The notes beneath the pieces are model-generated. The model ran no database searches. It was not told the origin of the DNA and saw only the letters and a list, made by a program, of their open reading frames with translations. The position numbers and the translations under genes are program-made. Source: Nemertoderma westbladi (lineage: Eukaryota; Xenacoelomorpha; Nemertodermatida; Nemertodermatidae). From it: DNA of 64,000 nucleotides. Of this stretch, positions 49,801-59,426 are shown in pieces (the first letter of the stretch is position 1; each line of letters begins with the position of its first letter). Location of the stretch: NCBI GenBank assembly GCA_032718475.1, contig JAUCBJ010007580.1:124001-188000 (forward strand). Reading direction: 5' to 3'.

Positions 49801-52341
49801 ATGGCGTCACAAACTAAGTCATCAAACTCGGCGCGAAACGGTAATATTATTACTGTGACTTCGTACAATTCCACGGGGCTGGGAATTGATAAAGTAGAAT
49901 TTATTAAAACACTTTTGTTAGGGTCTGACATTATATGTCTCCAAGAACATTTTTTGCTGAGTGATAATTGCAAAAAGTTCAAGAATTTAATTCCAGATTG
50001 CGATTTTTATTCAATACCAGCCGCATATTTGAGGGATGAAGTGTGCCAAGGTAGGCCCAGCGGTGGGCTCTGCATTTTGTGGAAAAAATCTATATCGAAA
50101 TATGTATCTATTGTGCATACAAATAATAGGAGGCTACAGGCTGTCAATTTAAATTTTCCAAATGCTACATTTACCTTACTTAATAGTTATTTTCCTGTTG
50201 ATGTACAAACCAGCACTACTGTGTCCGACGAGTTATTTATTTTGCTTAACGATATTACGGTTGCTATTGATAATTTACTGTCTAATAGTATTATATGGGC
50301 GGGTGATTTGAATGCGGATTTAAACCATAATACTATTCATGTAAGCGGGGTTAAGGAGTTAAATGATAAATTGTCATTACTACATGTATGGAATGTTTTC
50401 CCAATCAATTATACATACATATTTATGACTGACGGTATAATTCGTCGCTTGACGATAGATCATTTTTTGGTTAGCTATAACATTATGAATGCATGCGTAG
50501 AGGCAGATGTTATACATCATGGTGCTAATCTGTCATGTCATAGCCCAGTTTATTTTAAATTTCATGTTGATGATTTAAATTTAAAAGCGGTACCGGATGT
50601 TACGCCACTGAAATGCTGTTATGATAAGGCGAGTCCGGATCAGAAGCTTAATTTCCAGAGTGAGTTATCTGATCGCCTTAGCAATATTGAGTTAGATTCA
50701 CAGTGCTTAAATTGTAATAATCTATTATGCTCCGTGCCGGAACATCCCTTTTCATTGAAAAATATACATTAACAATTTTAGAGGCTATTAACGACGCTGC
50801 ACAAAGTTTACCGCACACAGGTGGCGGGAGTAGTTCCTCTTCGAAACGTTCTCCACCAGTTCCTGGATGGAACGAACAGGTTAAACAATTCAGGATAGAC
50901 GCAATGTTCTGGTACGATGTTTGGAAAGCTGCTGGTAGTCCCACCGGCAGTAGTAGTTATCTTTTTCACATGCGACGTACGAGCCGCGCACAGTATCAGT
51001 ACGCAGTTCGTAGGCTTAAAAGGTCACAGGACTCGATTAAGCGGGATAAACTGTTACACGCTTGTTTGAGTGGTAATATTAATATTTTTAATGAAATTAA
51101 ACAATTTAGAGGTAACCAGCATTTCCAATCAAATTCTATTAATGGTGTAACTAATCCTACTGAAATTTCAAATATTTTTGCAAATATCTATTCGACTTTA
51201 TATAATCAAGATTATATTGTGGATATTTCTATTGGTGATATCGAAAATAAATTACAAGACACATTGCGCAATCTGAATGATAATAATGATTTTAGAACTA
51301 ATTATAGCAACTGTGCAGGTTTTCGTGAAATGTTATCACCTCGTATTTTACACGAAGCCTTGTTAAGATTAAAAAATAACAAGTCCGATGTGAGTTACCG
51401 TTTTGATTCAGGCGCTTTAATTCACGGTGGTATTTTACTTGAGCAACATTTGTCAACTTTATTTAATGCTTTTCTATCACACGGTAATGTTTCTAAATGT
51501 CTACTGTACATTTCCTTTATTCCGATTGTAAAAAGTAAATTGGGTGACCTATCGGCAGACAGTAATTATAGAGCGATAGCTATATCGTCGCTAATCTTAA
51601 AGGTATTTCCGACAAGGGTCTGTTTGCTCGCCAATACTCTTCTGTATTGTTTTGAATATACTTATTAAATCCTTACGTAATTGTAAAGTAGGATGTTGTA
51701 TTGGTAGCCAGTATTTTGGGGTTCTAGCCTACGCTGATGATGTGCTTTTGCTTTGCCCTTCTGTGATAGGTTTACAATATATGATAGACATTTGTAAAAA
51801 ATTTTGTAGTGCATTTAATTTACGTCTAAGTACCAATGCTGATGTAGCTAAATGTAAGTGCAAATGCATCCCTTTTGGTTTTTCATGGAATCCCCCACAG
51901 CGGAAACTTTTTATTAATAATATTTTGCTGCCTTGGGTAAAAGATGCAATTCATCTAGGAATTACTCTAGATTTCAAGTGCACTTTAAATTTCGATATTC
52001 TACGTAAAAGAGGTCAGTTTGTTGGAAAGCTGAATAATATCAGACAAGAATTCGGTTTTGCACATCCAAGTAATGTTACAAAATTACAGAAATTATATGC
52101 TATGTCGTTCTACGGTAGCTGTACTTGGAACCTTTGGTCAGACGAATGTCGTCGAATTTTAACTAGTTGGAATACGAATGTACGAATTTTATGTCGCCTT
52201 CCTTTTAACGCGCACAGATTTATTGTTCAGGATGTTGTGGGTTTTTTGCACCCTTGGGTGATACTATGTAAAAATTTTGTATCTTTTTGTAACTCAATTT
52301 GTGGGGCGAGCCACGAAGTTGGCGGAGCCTTAGCGAATTGA
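49801..52341 (+). pseudogene. LINE-A ORF2: endonuclease and reverse transcriptase, broken
   Basis: The endonuclease (49801-50730) has ITVTSYNSTGLG, CLQEHFL (catalytic Glu), IIWAGDLNADL and LTIDHFLV, so the AP-endonuclease signatures are present. A frameshift near 50730-50770 moves to the next frame, with KYTLTILEAINDAAQS, then the basic RRTSRAQYQYAVRRLKR linker and RT fingers up to NYRAIAISSLILK at 51600. There the sequence jumps to FRQGSVCSPILF (motif B) and VLAYADDVLLL (motif C, about 51720-51755). Motif A with its catalytic aspartate is deleted and the frame changes, so the enzyme is dead. Translation ends at 52341 inside inserted DNA. Confidence 0.75.
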
Positions 52342-52377
52342 CACTGTTAGGGGGTGGGTCAATTTATGCAAATAGTT

Positions 52378-52378
52378 G

Positions 52379-52440
<62 letters not shown>

Positions 52441-52443
52441 GTC
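52378..52443. repeat. (GTC)n microsatellite
   Basis: About 22 GTC units with two GTT interruptions. On the minus strand it is the probable 3' tail of LINE-B. An Arg-rich plus-strand open frame across it is only the translation of this repeat. Confidence 0.95.
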
Positions 52444-52570
52444 GTTACGATTTTGACATGCTAATAACTTTGTCGGATTTAAAGCTGCCAAGTTGAAAAT
52501 TTGTAGGTATCAATATGAGCAAAAGTTGAGATTTTTGAGAGACTTTCAGACACCATCAGTGCAATGGTCT

Positions 52571-53475
52571 CCCGCTAGAGGGCCACATGTCTAAACATTA
52601 AATGGCCACCCATTTCTTTGCTTTTAATCCGTTTAAGCTGAAACTTGGGAAGTATGTACTAGACCATTAGCTGTAAATTTCAAAGGAGGCTAATCTGTCT
52701 GCAGTTCTCCAGTCTGCCGCTAGAGGGCGAAATGTCCCGAATGTGAAATTATTCTTCCATTTAGTTGTTTATGATCTGATTACGCTGAAACTTGTCATAT
52801 ATGTACTAGATGACATCCTGAGTCTTTGTGTGGATTGTAATCGGTCCGAAGTTTTCCAGTCTGCCGGTAGAGGGCCACATGTCTAAACATTAAATGGCCA
52901 CCCATTTCTTTGCTTTTAATCCGTTTAAGCTGAAACTTGGGAAGTATGTACTAGACCATTAGCTGTAAATTTCAAAGGAGGCTAATCTGTCTGCAGTTCT
53001 CCAGTCTGCCGCTAGAGGGCGAAATGTCCCGAATGTGAAATTATTCTTCCATTTAGTTGTTTATGATCTGATTACGCTGAAACTTGTCATATATGTACTA
53101 GAAGACATCCTAAGTCTTTGTGTGGACAGTAATCGGTCCGGAGTTTTCGAGTCTGCCGCTAGAGGGCGAAATGTAGGAAAGTGATAACCTTCGCAAATTC
53201 CTTGATCTTAATCTATTTAAGCTGAATTTTGGAATATACAGTACCGGTATGTACTAGACCACATGCCTCGTCTTTGTGAGGAAGGTGATCGATCCGTAGT
53301 TCTTTAATATGCCGCTAGAGGGCTAAATGTATGAAAGTGAAAACCTTCCAACATTTCGTTATTTATGATCCGTCAATCGGAAACTTGGTAGATATGTAAT
53401 AGACCATAGGCTGTGGCTTTGTAGGGAAACTAATCCTTCCTTCTTCAGTTACCCAGTCTCCCGCTAGAGGGTTAA
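52571..53475. repeat. Seven ~147-bp tandem repeats with CCGCTAGAGGGC core
   Basis: The motif CTAGAGGGC (one copy GTAGAGGGC, one CTAGAGGGT) starts at 52575, 52720, 52867, 53012, 53159, 53315 and 53464, spaced 145, 147, 145, 147, 156 and 149 bp. Around it, GTTTAAGCTGAAACTTGG, ATGTACTAGACCAT and AATCGGTCC elements recur with more divergence. Units 1-2 and 3-4 are near-identical as a 292-bp dimer, a recent duplication. The repeats lie in the 3' UTR of LINE-B. The core matches the known CTCF consensus CCASYAGRKGGCRS at all but one position. Confidence 0.85.
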
Positions 53476-53760
53476 CGTTTTCCGGGAAAATCTTCTCCTA
53501 TGTTTTTATAATCCTTTCGAGTTGATACTTAGCATTAACTCATTTCACGTGCTGCGCGAAGGCCCCACTTCGTGTAAATAATAGTTTAATGTACACCCCC
53601 TTTCGGGGTAAAATTGAAATGCACAGATAATATTAATAAATTTGCACTACATTAATAACTATCGAATATTTATTATTTTACCGGTATATATGTGCTGGAA
53701 TTATATTCTGAATGAATGTAATTTTAAAAGGCCTAAATATAACTGTTAACTACAAAATAT
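53476..53760. other. LINE-B 3' UTR unique portion
   Basis: AT-rich sequence with a short GC-rich stem region (CGCGAAGGCCCCACTTCGTG, about 53555-53575) and CCCCCTTTCGGGG (53597-53609). No coding potential. It is treated as 3' UTR of LINE-B because it lies between the tandem repeats and the LINE-B stop codon. Confidence 0.45.
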
Positions 53761-53925
53761 GAGCTTTATTTACTTATTAAAAGGCCGGTCAATGAAGTTA
53801 AAATTACTACAAACAAAATGGGCGTGTGCTGGCGTGGAGGACATGGTATTTCTATAAAAGGCAACGAGTTTGTGACTTAATAATGAAGTTTATTTATTTA
53901 TTAAAAGGCCGGTCAGTAAACTTCG
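53761..53925. repeat. 124-bp offset duplicate (TTATTAAAAGGCCGGTCA)
   Basis: The ~38-bp segment around TTATTAAAAGGCCGGTCA occurs at 53761 and again at 53885, giving two partial tandem units within the LINE-B 3' UTR. Confidence 0.7.
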
Positions 53926-53946
53926 AGATAAAATATGAAAATTATG

Positions 53947-54600
53947 TTATGGCAGATTGGCTAGCTGGGACAAGGGTGGGGTCGAAGTACACGTGAGTAC
54001 GTGGTAGCGGTCCTCGCAGGAGAGTGCACAGAAACTACACACACACTGTGGCGATCGTGTGTGGAAGGACTGGCGGTTGCAACACAACTTGTGGTGGAAA
54101 CCATGGGCCGTTGTGCGCATGACTAACGAATGGTATTTCTGACCGGATGCCTTCCATGTAGAGCTAGTGAATCCTGGTCCGTTACTGAAGGCCTCCGCAA
54201 TAAAGTTATTGATCGGTATTCCAGAACAATGTTTGGTTTAAATGTCTGTGGAGATTTATTAATAATGTCTTCCACAAAAGTGCGTTCACCTATGAGCTTT
54301 AGCGCAAGTGTGGTTGAGGCTGAGTGTGTAGACCCAAAACTATCTTGACAAATAACGCCTTTACTTTATCAATGTCTTTCAAATGAACCAACTTTAAGTG
54401 AGGGCCGGTAACGGTGAAACAATAGGTGATCATGGGTGCGATTTTCATTGTGAAAATGACAATTGCAGTTTCGATGGATAACAGATGCAGATGAAGAAAT
54501 GAAACGATAACACCATACGCTTTCTTCTTTTTGTTCTGTATGTGTTTTGTGAAACACAGCGACGACTGAAGAATCACACCCAGATACTCGTATTCGTTTG
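53947..54600 (-). pseudogene. LINE-B reverse transcriptase thumb and C-terminal zinc finger
   Basis: On the minus strand from about 54600: NEYEYLGVILQSSLCFTKHI (the YLGV..L landmark after RT motif D), then the thumb. A frameshift near 54320 gives GERTFVEDIINKSP and PSVTDQDSLALHGRHPVRNT. Another near 54125 gives AHGFHHKLCCNRQSF and CSFCALSCEDRYHVLTC, a CxxC...H...C finger typical of LINE C-termini. It stops at TAA (53947-53949). Motifs A-C are missing because of 5' truncation. Confidence 0.65.
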
Positions 54601-54603
54601 CCG

Positions 54604-54924
54604 AATTCTGTTGCGATTATTCGTATTCGTAAATCAGATAGGCTTTGAGTCAGATTTCTTGCGAATTTATTTACTACTGATTGTCGAAGTATTAGCTGTA
54701 ATAATCTTAGATGTATTGCGAATGATTGTAGGGTAGTAGATATTAAGGAATTGACACCATCTGTAGTAGTGAATAATTTAAAGTATGTTCATACACCTGC
54801 AGGAGAAAATTGGAAAATTGAAACCTGCAGGGATTTAATAGATTCGTTAGTTGGATATTCGGAAATACCCGGTTTTTCAAGTTCGGAAATTAAGAATTTA
54901 TTAGACTTTATTTCTTCGTCCTAG
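54604..54924 (+). pseudogene. LINE-A ORF2 C-terminal remnant
   Basis: A plus-strand frame reading NSVAIIRIRKSDRL, stop (TGA 54646-54648), VRFLANLFTTDCRSISCNNLRCI, then GFSSSEIKNLLDFISSS and TAG at 54922-54924. The S/N-S-V and D-x-R-S...N-L pattern resembles the C-terminus of CR1/Rex1-like ORF2. It follows logically from the NSI at ~52300 once the nested LINE-B is removed. Confidence 0.5.
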
Positions 54925-55021
54925 TTGATTTCTCGTCTGTGTATGCATTATGTGTATCTATGTACGTACCACTGTATTAATTTGTGCTAAAGTGTACCAT
55001 ATAATTGTAACTATGTGTACG

Positions 55022-55049
55022 AATAAAAGAAATAATAATAATAATAAAA
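55022..55049 (+). promoter_or_regulatory. LINE-A poly-A signal and AAT-repeat tail
   Basis: AATAAA at 55022-55027 is followed by (AAT)n to about 55049, which ends the LINE-A 3' UTR 100 bp after its stop codon. Confidence 0.6.
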
Positions 55050-55239
55050 TTCAACTAACAATTGGATTAACCTGCTCGATTTCCCATATTGTTTCCCTCG
55101 GTCGGGGTTGCACCAACCATCCCAGTCGACCCTAAAAATCACTCACAGACCAGATATCCGACTTCCTGAAACTTGCCAAAAGCCAAAGATCCCTCTGGAT
55201 CCCCACCCCAGCTCGACGCCCAGCTGAACCCATAGCCAT
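55050..55239. other. Unassigned spacer before R2-type fragment
   Basis: 190 bp of C-rich sequence with no clear frame. It might be upstream sequence of the R2-type LINE fragment that starts at about 55240. Nothing further can be supported. Confidence 0.35.
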
Positions 55240-55565
55240 CAATGATGAACAATTTGGCAAACTTTGGCAAACATTTAAAAGCAGCTGTTAGCATTGCCTC
55301 TTCACCAACCTCTATTGCACCACCTACTCAAGAAACACTTCCATCGCTATGCAGCCTCAACCCTCAAGGAGTCGGTTGTGACCTGGCCAATCTTCCTCTG
55401 AGGACCTTAATATCACTCTTCTTCAGTTCTCCTTCCCTGATATCTTGAAAGCCATCCGTTCCTTTCCTAATGGGTCAGCAGGCGGTCCTTTCAAATTATA
55501 TCCTCAATTCCTAAAAGGACATTTGCTCTCACAAAGCTGGCGATGAAGCCCTGGTATCACTGGAG
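55240..55565 (+). pseudogene. R2-type LINE fragment, part 1 (N-terminal RT region)
   Basis: The frame FGKHLKAAVSIASSPTSIAP..QETLPSL matches, position for position in style, the N-terminal part of the R2-type protein at 37.5-40.1 kb (GDVKGAIRLASSKDSMAPNT). After a stop and frame change it gives DILKAIRSFPNGSAGGPFKLYP, the same SFP.GSAGGP landmark, then HKAGDEALVSLES. Stops and shifts make it a pseudogene. LINE-C begins right after it, and its continuation is at 58580. Confidence 0.7.
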
Positions 55566-55569
55566 TCGA

Positions 55570-58500
55570 TAACCTAGTCATTAATCTTAAACTGATGACA
55601 TTTAATTGTGATGGCTTCAGTAGAAACAAAACTTACATATATAATGTTATGGAAGAATGCAAACCAGACATAATTAGCATTCAAGAGCACTGGCTTGGTC
55701 CACAACAAGCTGATTTTTATTTCATGCGTTCTAAGATTCATTCTGAGTACTCATGCATCACATTTACAGTTTCAAATGAAATGCTGATACCGAAACCGCG
55801 TGTGAGAGGTGAGGGAGGAACAGCACTATTTGTAAGAAACTGCCTTATACCCTACTGCAAGCCATTAAACACTGGGTCAGATAGAATTTGTGGTATTCTG
55901 CTTCAACCACTATTTGAACAAGGTATTGCGATTATAAACATGTACATGCCTGCAAATTGTAACCAGGCTGATGATGAAACAAAATATTCAAAAGTAATTG
56001 AACAATTACTCATAATCCTGGATGACTGCACTAACAACAATTTAGCTCCTGTAATTACGGGGGACATAAATGGTTCCATAGGTGTTGGGAAGCTACATCC
56101 CCGGGGAGCTAAGAAATACTCAAAATTTGGTAAACTATTCAATGAGAAGATTATTGAACCAAATAATTTCATTGTGGCTGATTTAACATCAAAGGGTTCA
56201 GGATTGAACTTCACATACAGCTTTCATCGAAACTTCGATGATTCACTAATAACAAGCTCAATTGATCATATTATTATTCCAGATACTTGGTTCCCTTATC
56301 TAACATGTGCATCTGTTGTTAAACCAGTTGCAATGAACCTTTCTAGGCACACACCGGTGACTGCATCACTACAATTGGAACAATCTAAACTTATAACAAA
56401 CGGGTGCAAGAAAGTTAAATTAAAGAATACTCGCTGGAATTTCCATTCAGCATCAACAAGTCAAATTATTAATTACAAGGAGGAAATAAAATCCGGAATA
56501 TTACAACTCAATGTTACAACAAACTTCCTTAGTTTGGATCAACGAACTGAAGGTCTAGTGCAGATAATTGGAAGAGCTGCAAGGAATTACATTCCAATGT
56601 CTTTTGTTAAATACAGACCCCATAAGAACCCTGGATCGTTTCAGACTCATATCCGGAGCCTGGTTAATTCAAACAAAAACTCGAAGTCCTTTTGGAGGAA
56701 AGTAAAACCTAAACGGGAACACATGTTTACTGATAATCAGTTATCACAAATACACAAGGATGTCTCAAAACAGTTTTCAAAGGAATCTGTAACCACATTA
56801 GAAGACCTGAAGTCTGAAGGACCATCTAAGATGCATCAAACTGAAACAGACATCAAATGCCACTCAAAAATGGAAAGTGAAGATTGTGCTATTGATCCAG
56901 CAGATATAGAGTATTTGATAAATAGTCTGAATCGTGGGAAAACAAACGATATTTACAATATAAATGCTGAGTGTATTGTTTATGCCAATTCACCAATTCT
57001 TTGTAGATTTATTGCAGCCTTATTTAGCGATATTTTGAAGGCTGGAATCTGCCCAAAGGTATTCTCTCTCAGCACCATCACACCAATTCCAAAAATAAAA
57101 TCAACGCGTACAACAATTACGGTTTCACCTGAGATATCATTCCGCTATATTAGCATCACACTGACGATAGCTAAACTCTGGGAGCTATCACTGCTAAAGG
57201 ACTTATCTTTGTTGCCAACTAATAATCTCCAACTTGGCTACAAGCCTGGTTCTGGATCTGACATAGCACATCTAGTCGCTAATAGTGTTCTCAATAAGTT
57301 CACGAGGAAAAATTCACCTGTATACTTGATGAGTGTGGATCTCACGTCTGCTTTTGATAATGTCTGCCATGCCAAGTTATTTCAGAAGCTCAGAAAGACT
57401 GAGTTAAATCCCAATATTATCGATGCTTTAGATTCTTTCTACTCCCAATCCAAAGCATTTATAACAGCTGACGGTCATAGAATTAAAACTCCAATCCCTA
57501 TTCAGAAAGGTGTACGTAAAGGGGGAATTCTATCTCCTCTTTTATTCAATTTCTACTTGAAAGACCTTATTGATGAGATGGAACAAAGCGGCTTGGGTGT
57601 TCATATAGGGCAACATTCATTTGCAGTAGTAAATTATGCTGATGACATAATATTAATTTCGAACATGAAAATAGACCTCATAAATCTGCTGAACATATCA
57701 TCGAACTATTTTCAAGAACACGACGTGCAGCTAAATATAACAAAGTGTCATTTTATTTCGCTAGATACCAAGGGGAAGGCCATATTAGACGACAATATAG
57801 TTTTCAATGGGGAGACAATTACATCAACGCTAGTATGCAAGTATATGGGATTGCCTATTCCTTGCGATCAAGCATCAATGTTTTCTTTTCTAAATGGGAA
57901 GATTTGGGGTAATGCAGCTCAAATGACCCGGAATGGGTTTTCAATTACTGATGTCCCCTTAATAATAACCAAACTGATATGGAATGTGATTTGTATCCCA
58001 AGTATTATCTATGGAGCAGCAAGTCTATCTTCTAAAAACATTGATGTTATTGCGAAACAGATAAGAAAGGCTATGCGCTCGATTCTACATTTAGACAACA
58101 AGATATCAAACTATATGTTATATAATTTGTTTGACTTGAATATAGAGGTGCTACTAAGGCTACAACAATTCAATTTCATCCATCGGATATTTAATATCGG
58201 AATTTCGGAATGGCTCTTCCCGAATATCCTCTGTGATCATTGTATTGGGTCTACCATAGATATGTTCTCTTCTTATAAAATTTCGTCATGGGAATACGAG
58301 TTACCTAACTTATTGTCCCTAGCTGTGTCCAGTTATTCTACCAAACACTGTGGCAACAAAGTTAAGAAAACATGTAATGATCTTATGTCTCACAAGGAGG
58401 AGTTTTTATCTATTTATTGTATTGATATTTTAAATAAATATAACTTAAACACTTTTGCACGACTATCAGTACTAAAAGAAATGTTAATGTAAATTTTAAT

Positions 58501-58570
58501 TTATAATGCCAATTTTGAATGGATATTATTATAGCACCGGATTTCCCGGATTTTAATATATATATATAAG
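55570..58570 (+). mobile_element. LINE-C, inserted into the R2-type LINE
   Basis: A LINE with one long intact ORF (55595-58492), almost no 5' UTR and an ~80-bp 3' UTR ending in a TA run (about 58556-58568). It lacks an ORF1, so it is either 5'-truncated just at ORF2 or of a type with a single ORF. R2-type LINE sequence flanks it on both sides, which shows the insertion order. Target duplication could not be fixed because the flanks are AT-rich. Confidence 0.75.
55595..58492 (+). CDS. LINE-C ORF2: AP-type endonuclease and reverse transcriptase, intact
   Basis: 965 codons without interruption. The endonuclease occupies about residues 1-260: SIQEHWL (E31), VITGDINGSIG (D157, N159), SSIDHIII (D214, H215) and SRHTPV (H252), so the catalytic set is complete. 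A linker with a possible basic region (360-380) follows. RT domain about 430-720: TITPIPKIKS, FRYISITLTIAKL, motif A SVDLTSAFD (D582), motif B GVRKGGILSP (639-648) and motif C NYADDIIL (D683, D684), then the thumb with VCKYMGLPI. The C-terminus has no clear zinc knuckle, only CDHC near residue 880. The start methionine leads straight into the endonuclease beta strand MTFNCDGF. The open frame suggests recent activity or recent insertion. It acts in target-primed reverse transcription. Confidence 0.88.
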   Translation: MTFNCDGFSRNKTYIYNVMEECKPDIISIQEHWLGPQQADFYFMRSKIHSEYSCITFTVSNEMLIPKPRVRGEGGTALFVRNCLIPYCKPLNTGSDRICGILLQPLFEQGIAIINMYMPANCNQADDETKYSKVIEQLLIILDDCTNNNLAPVITGDINGSIGVGKLHPRGAKKYSKFGKLFNEKIIEPNNFIVADLTSKGSGLNFTYSFHRNFDDSLITSSIDHIIIPDTWFPYLTCASVVKPVAMNLSRHTPVTASLQLEQSKLITNGCKKVKLKNTRWNFHSASTSQIINYKEEIKSGILQLNVTTNFLSLDQRTEGLVQIIGRAARNYIPMSFVKYRPHKNPGSFQTHIRSLVNSNKNSKSFWRKVKPKREHMFTDNQLSQIHKDVSKQFSKESVTTLEDLKSEGPSKMHQTETDIKCHSKMESEDCAIDPADIEYLINSLNRGKTNDIYNINAECIVYANSPILCRFIAALFSDILKAGICPKVFSLSTITPIPKIKSTRTTITVSPEISFRYISITLTIAKLWELSLLKDLSLLPTNNLQLGYKPGSGSDIAHLVANSVLNKFTRKNSPVYLMSVDLTSAFDNVCHAKLFQKLRKTELNPNIIDALDSFYSQSKAFITADGHRIKTPIPIQKGVRKGGILSPLLFNFYLKDLIDEMEQSGLGVHIGQHSFAVVNYADDIILISNMKIDLINLLNISSNYFQEHDVQLNITKCHFISLDTKGKAILDDNIVFNGETITSTLVCKYMGLPIPCDQASMFSFLNGKIWGNAAQMTRNGFSITDVPLIITKLIWNVICIPSIIYGAASLSSKNIDVIAKQIRKAMRSILHLDNKISNYMLYNLFDLNIEVLLRLQQFNFIHRIFNIGISEWLFPNILCDHCIGSTIDMFSSYKISSWEYELPNLLSLAVSSYSTKHCGNKVKKTCNDLMSHKEEFLSIYCIDILNKYNLNTFARLSVLKEMLM

Positions 58571-58579
58571 GGATCTGTT

Positions 58580-58841
58580 CCAGGACCCAATCCTGGTGGA
58601 ATCCGCCCTGGTTGGGTGCACAACTAGGCGCCTTTCAGCTAAGTCTGGATGTCGCCAATCAGCTTTCAACTCTGACCTTAAACTGGTCATGGTACACCCC
58701 GTAGCGCAGAAGCAGCAGCTCATGCAACCCGACGATTCTATCAGACTCTTAGGAACCTTAAGTCATAGTCAAATAGACTCCTCTAATGCATTCAATAGTG
58801 TCCACCATGGGGCAGTTCTACGTTCTATCCGACATAATCAT
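58580..58841 (+). pseudogene. R2-type LINE fragment, part 2 (RT palm region)
   Basis: The text NPGGIRP, then after a frame change VGCTTRRLSAKSGC and FNSDLKLVM, then SNAFNSVHHGAVLRSIRH, follows the R2-type order GGVRPIAVG, LRCLNSKF, DFSNAFNSVRRDTL seen at 37.5-40.1 kb. The motif A aspartate is changed (DSSNAFNS). It is the continuation of 55240-55565, separated by LINE-C. It is lost at the poly-C run at 58842. Confidence 0.65.
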
Positions 58842-58863
58842 CCCCCCCCCCCCCCCTCCCCCC
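58842..58863. repeat. Poly-C tract
   Basis: C15, T, C6. It marks the abrupt end of the R2-type fragment. Homopolymer length may be inexact in an assembly. Confidence 0.85.
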
Positions 58864-59295
58864 ACCCCATTACCAAGCGTACTCCCAACCCTCTCACATT
58901 TTACCATACTAATCTGCCATGTAAACTCTTATCTTTCGTCTAATTGTTATTGTCCAATCTTTGTGTCATTGTTCTGTAGTGTATTTGTAGTGTATTTGTA
59001 TAGTTATGACTGTTAACATTTACAGTAGGCATATTTATGTAATAATTATAAGTGTCAAAATTATGAATTAAAGTCTATTTAAAAAACTATATTTGTATAT
59101 TAGTTGTTTATAAATATATAGTGAAATATTTCATTAAAAAAAAAGAAAAAACAGGAAAAAAAACATATAAATTATAAATAATATTTAAATATGTCATTAA
59201 GGTAGCCAACATTATTAATATATCACTGCTGCATATATATTGTCCAAAAAATCTTGTTGTTTTTATTTTTTAGTTTAGTTTAGTTTTTATTTGTT
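58864..59295. other. AT-rich DNA without recognised gene
   Basis: Mostly A/T with oligo-A (59136-59162). No domain-length open frame. Its 3' end (59270-59306) is T-rich and forms the polypyrimidine stretch before the possible EGF-like exon. Confidence 0.5.
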
Positions 59296-59306
59296 GACCC
59301 TTGCAG

Positions 59307-59426
59307 CAGTGACCCTGGCCCTAGTGATATCAACGCGACCTGTACCAGTTACCCTGGGGAGTACACTTGTCACTGTAACGATGTATTTTTCGGAAATGGA
59401 TATTATTATGACAGAGGGATGTACAG
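59307..59426 (+). CDS. Possible EGF-like exon of a host gene
   Basis: The acceptor-like TTTTTATTTGTTGACCCTTGCAG ends at 59306, and a donor-like CAG/GTACGG lies at 59424-59432. The segment between is 120 bp, a multiple of three and a typical EGF exon size. It reads SDPGPSDINATC, then TSYPGEYTCHC and NDVFFGNG, which is the middle of an EGF-like module (N-A-T-C, G-x-Y-x-C-x-C, F-x-G-N-G). The first two cysteines would lie in the previous exon. The sixth is missing within this exon, so it is partial or decayed. No other exon is visible nearby. It would code an extracellular or secreted protein. Confidence 0.35.

Larger units (their letters stand above)
52345..54600 (-). mobile_element. LINE-B: 5'-truncated LINE nested in LINE-A, opposite strand
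   Basis: Read on the minus strand it holds the RT thumb and C-terminal zinc finger of a LINE (54600 to 53947). A ~1.5-kb 3' UTR follows, with a pair of 124-bp repeats and seven ~147-bp repeats. It ends at a GAC trinucleotide run (GTC on plus) at 52378-52443, a common kind of LINE 3' tail. The insertion point is inside LINE-A ORF2, whose C-terminus reappears at 54604. Exact ends and target duplication were not resolved; the 80 bp left of the GTC run (with GCGAGCCACGAAGTTGGCGG) could belong to either element. Confidence 0.6.
48078..55050 (+). mobile_element. LINE-A: two-ORF LINE, decayed and interrupted
   Basis: It starts at the break in the LTR, with ~170 bp of 5' UTR, ORF1 (48247-49767) and ORF2 with apurinic-type endonuclease and reverse transcriptase (49801-52341). 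The C-terminal part of ORF2 resumes at 54604-54924. A ~100-bp 3' UTR, AATAAA and an AAT-repeat tail end it near 55050. The 2.3-kb stretch 52.3-54.6 kb is an opposite-strand LINE-B inserted in ORF2. Protein features (short-spaced YADDVLLL, L-Q-Y-M-I-D-I-C after it, S-N..V C-terminus) are CR1/Rex1-like, an assignment by pattern only. Confidence 0.7.

Noticed and set aside
52299-52496. 65-codon Arg-rich frame
   Set aside because: It is the translation of the GTC microsatellite.
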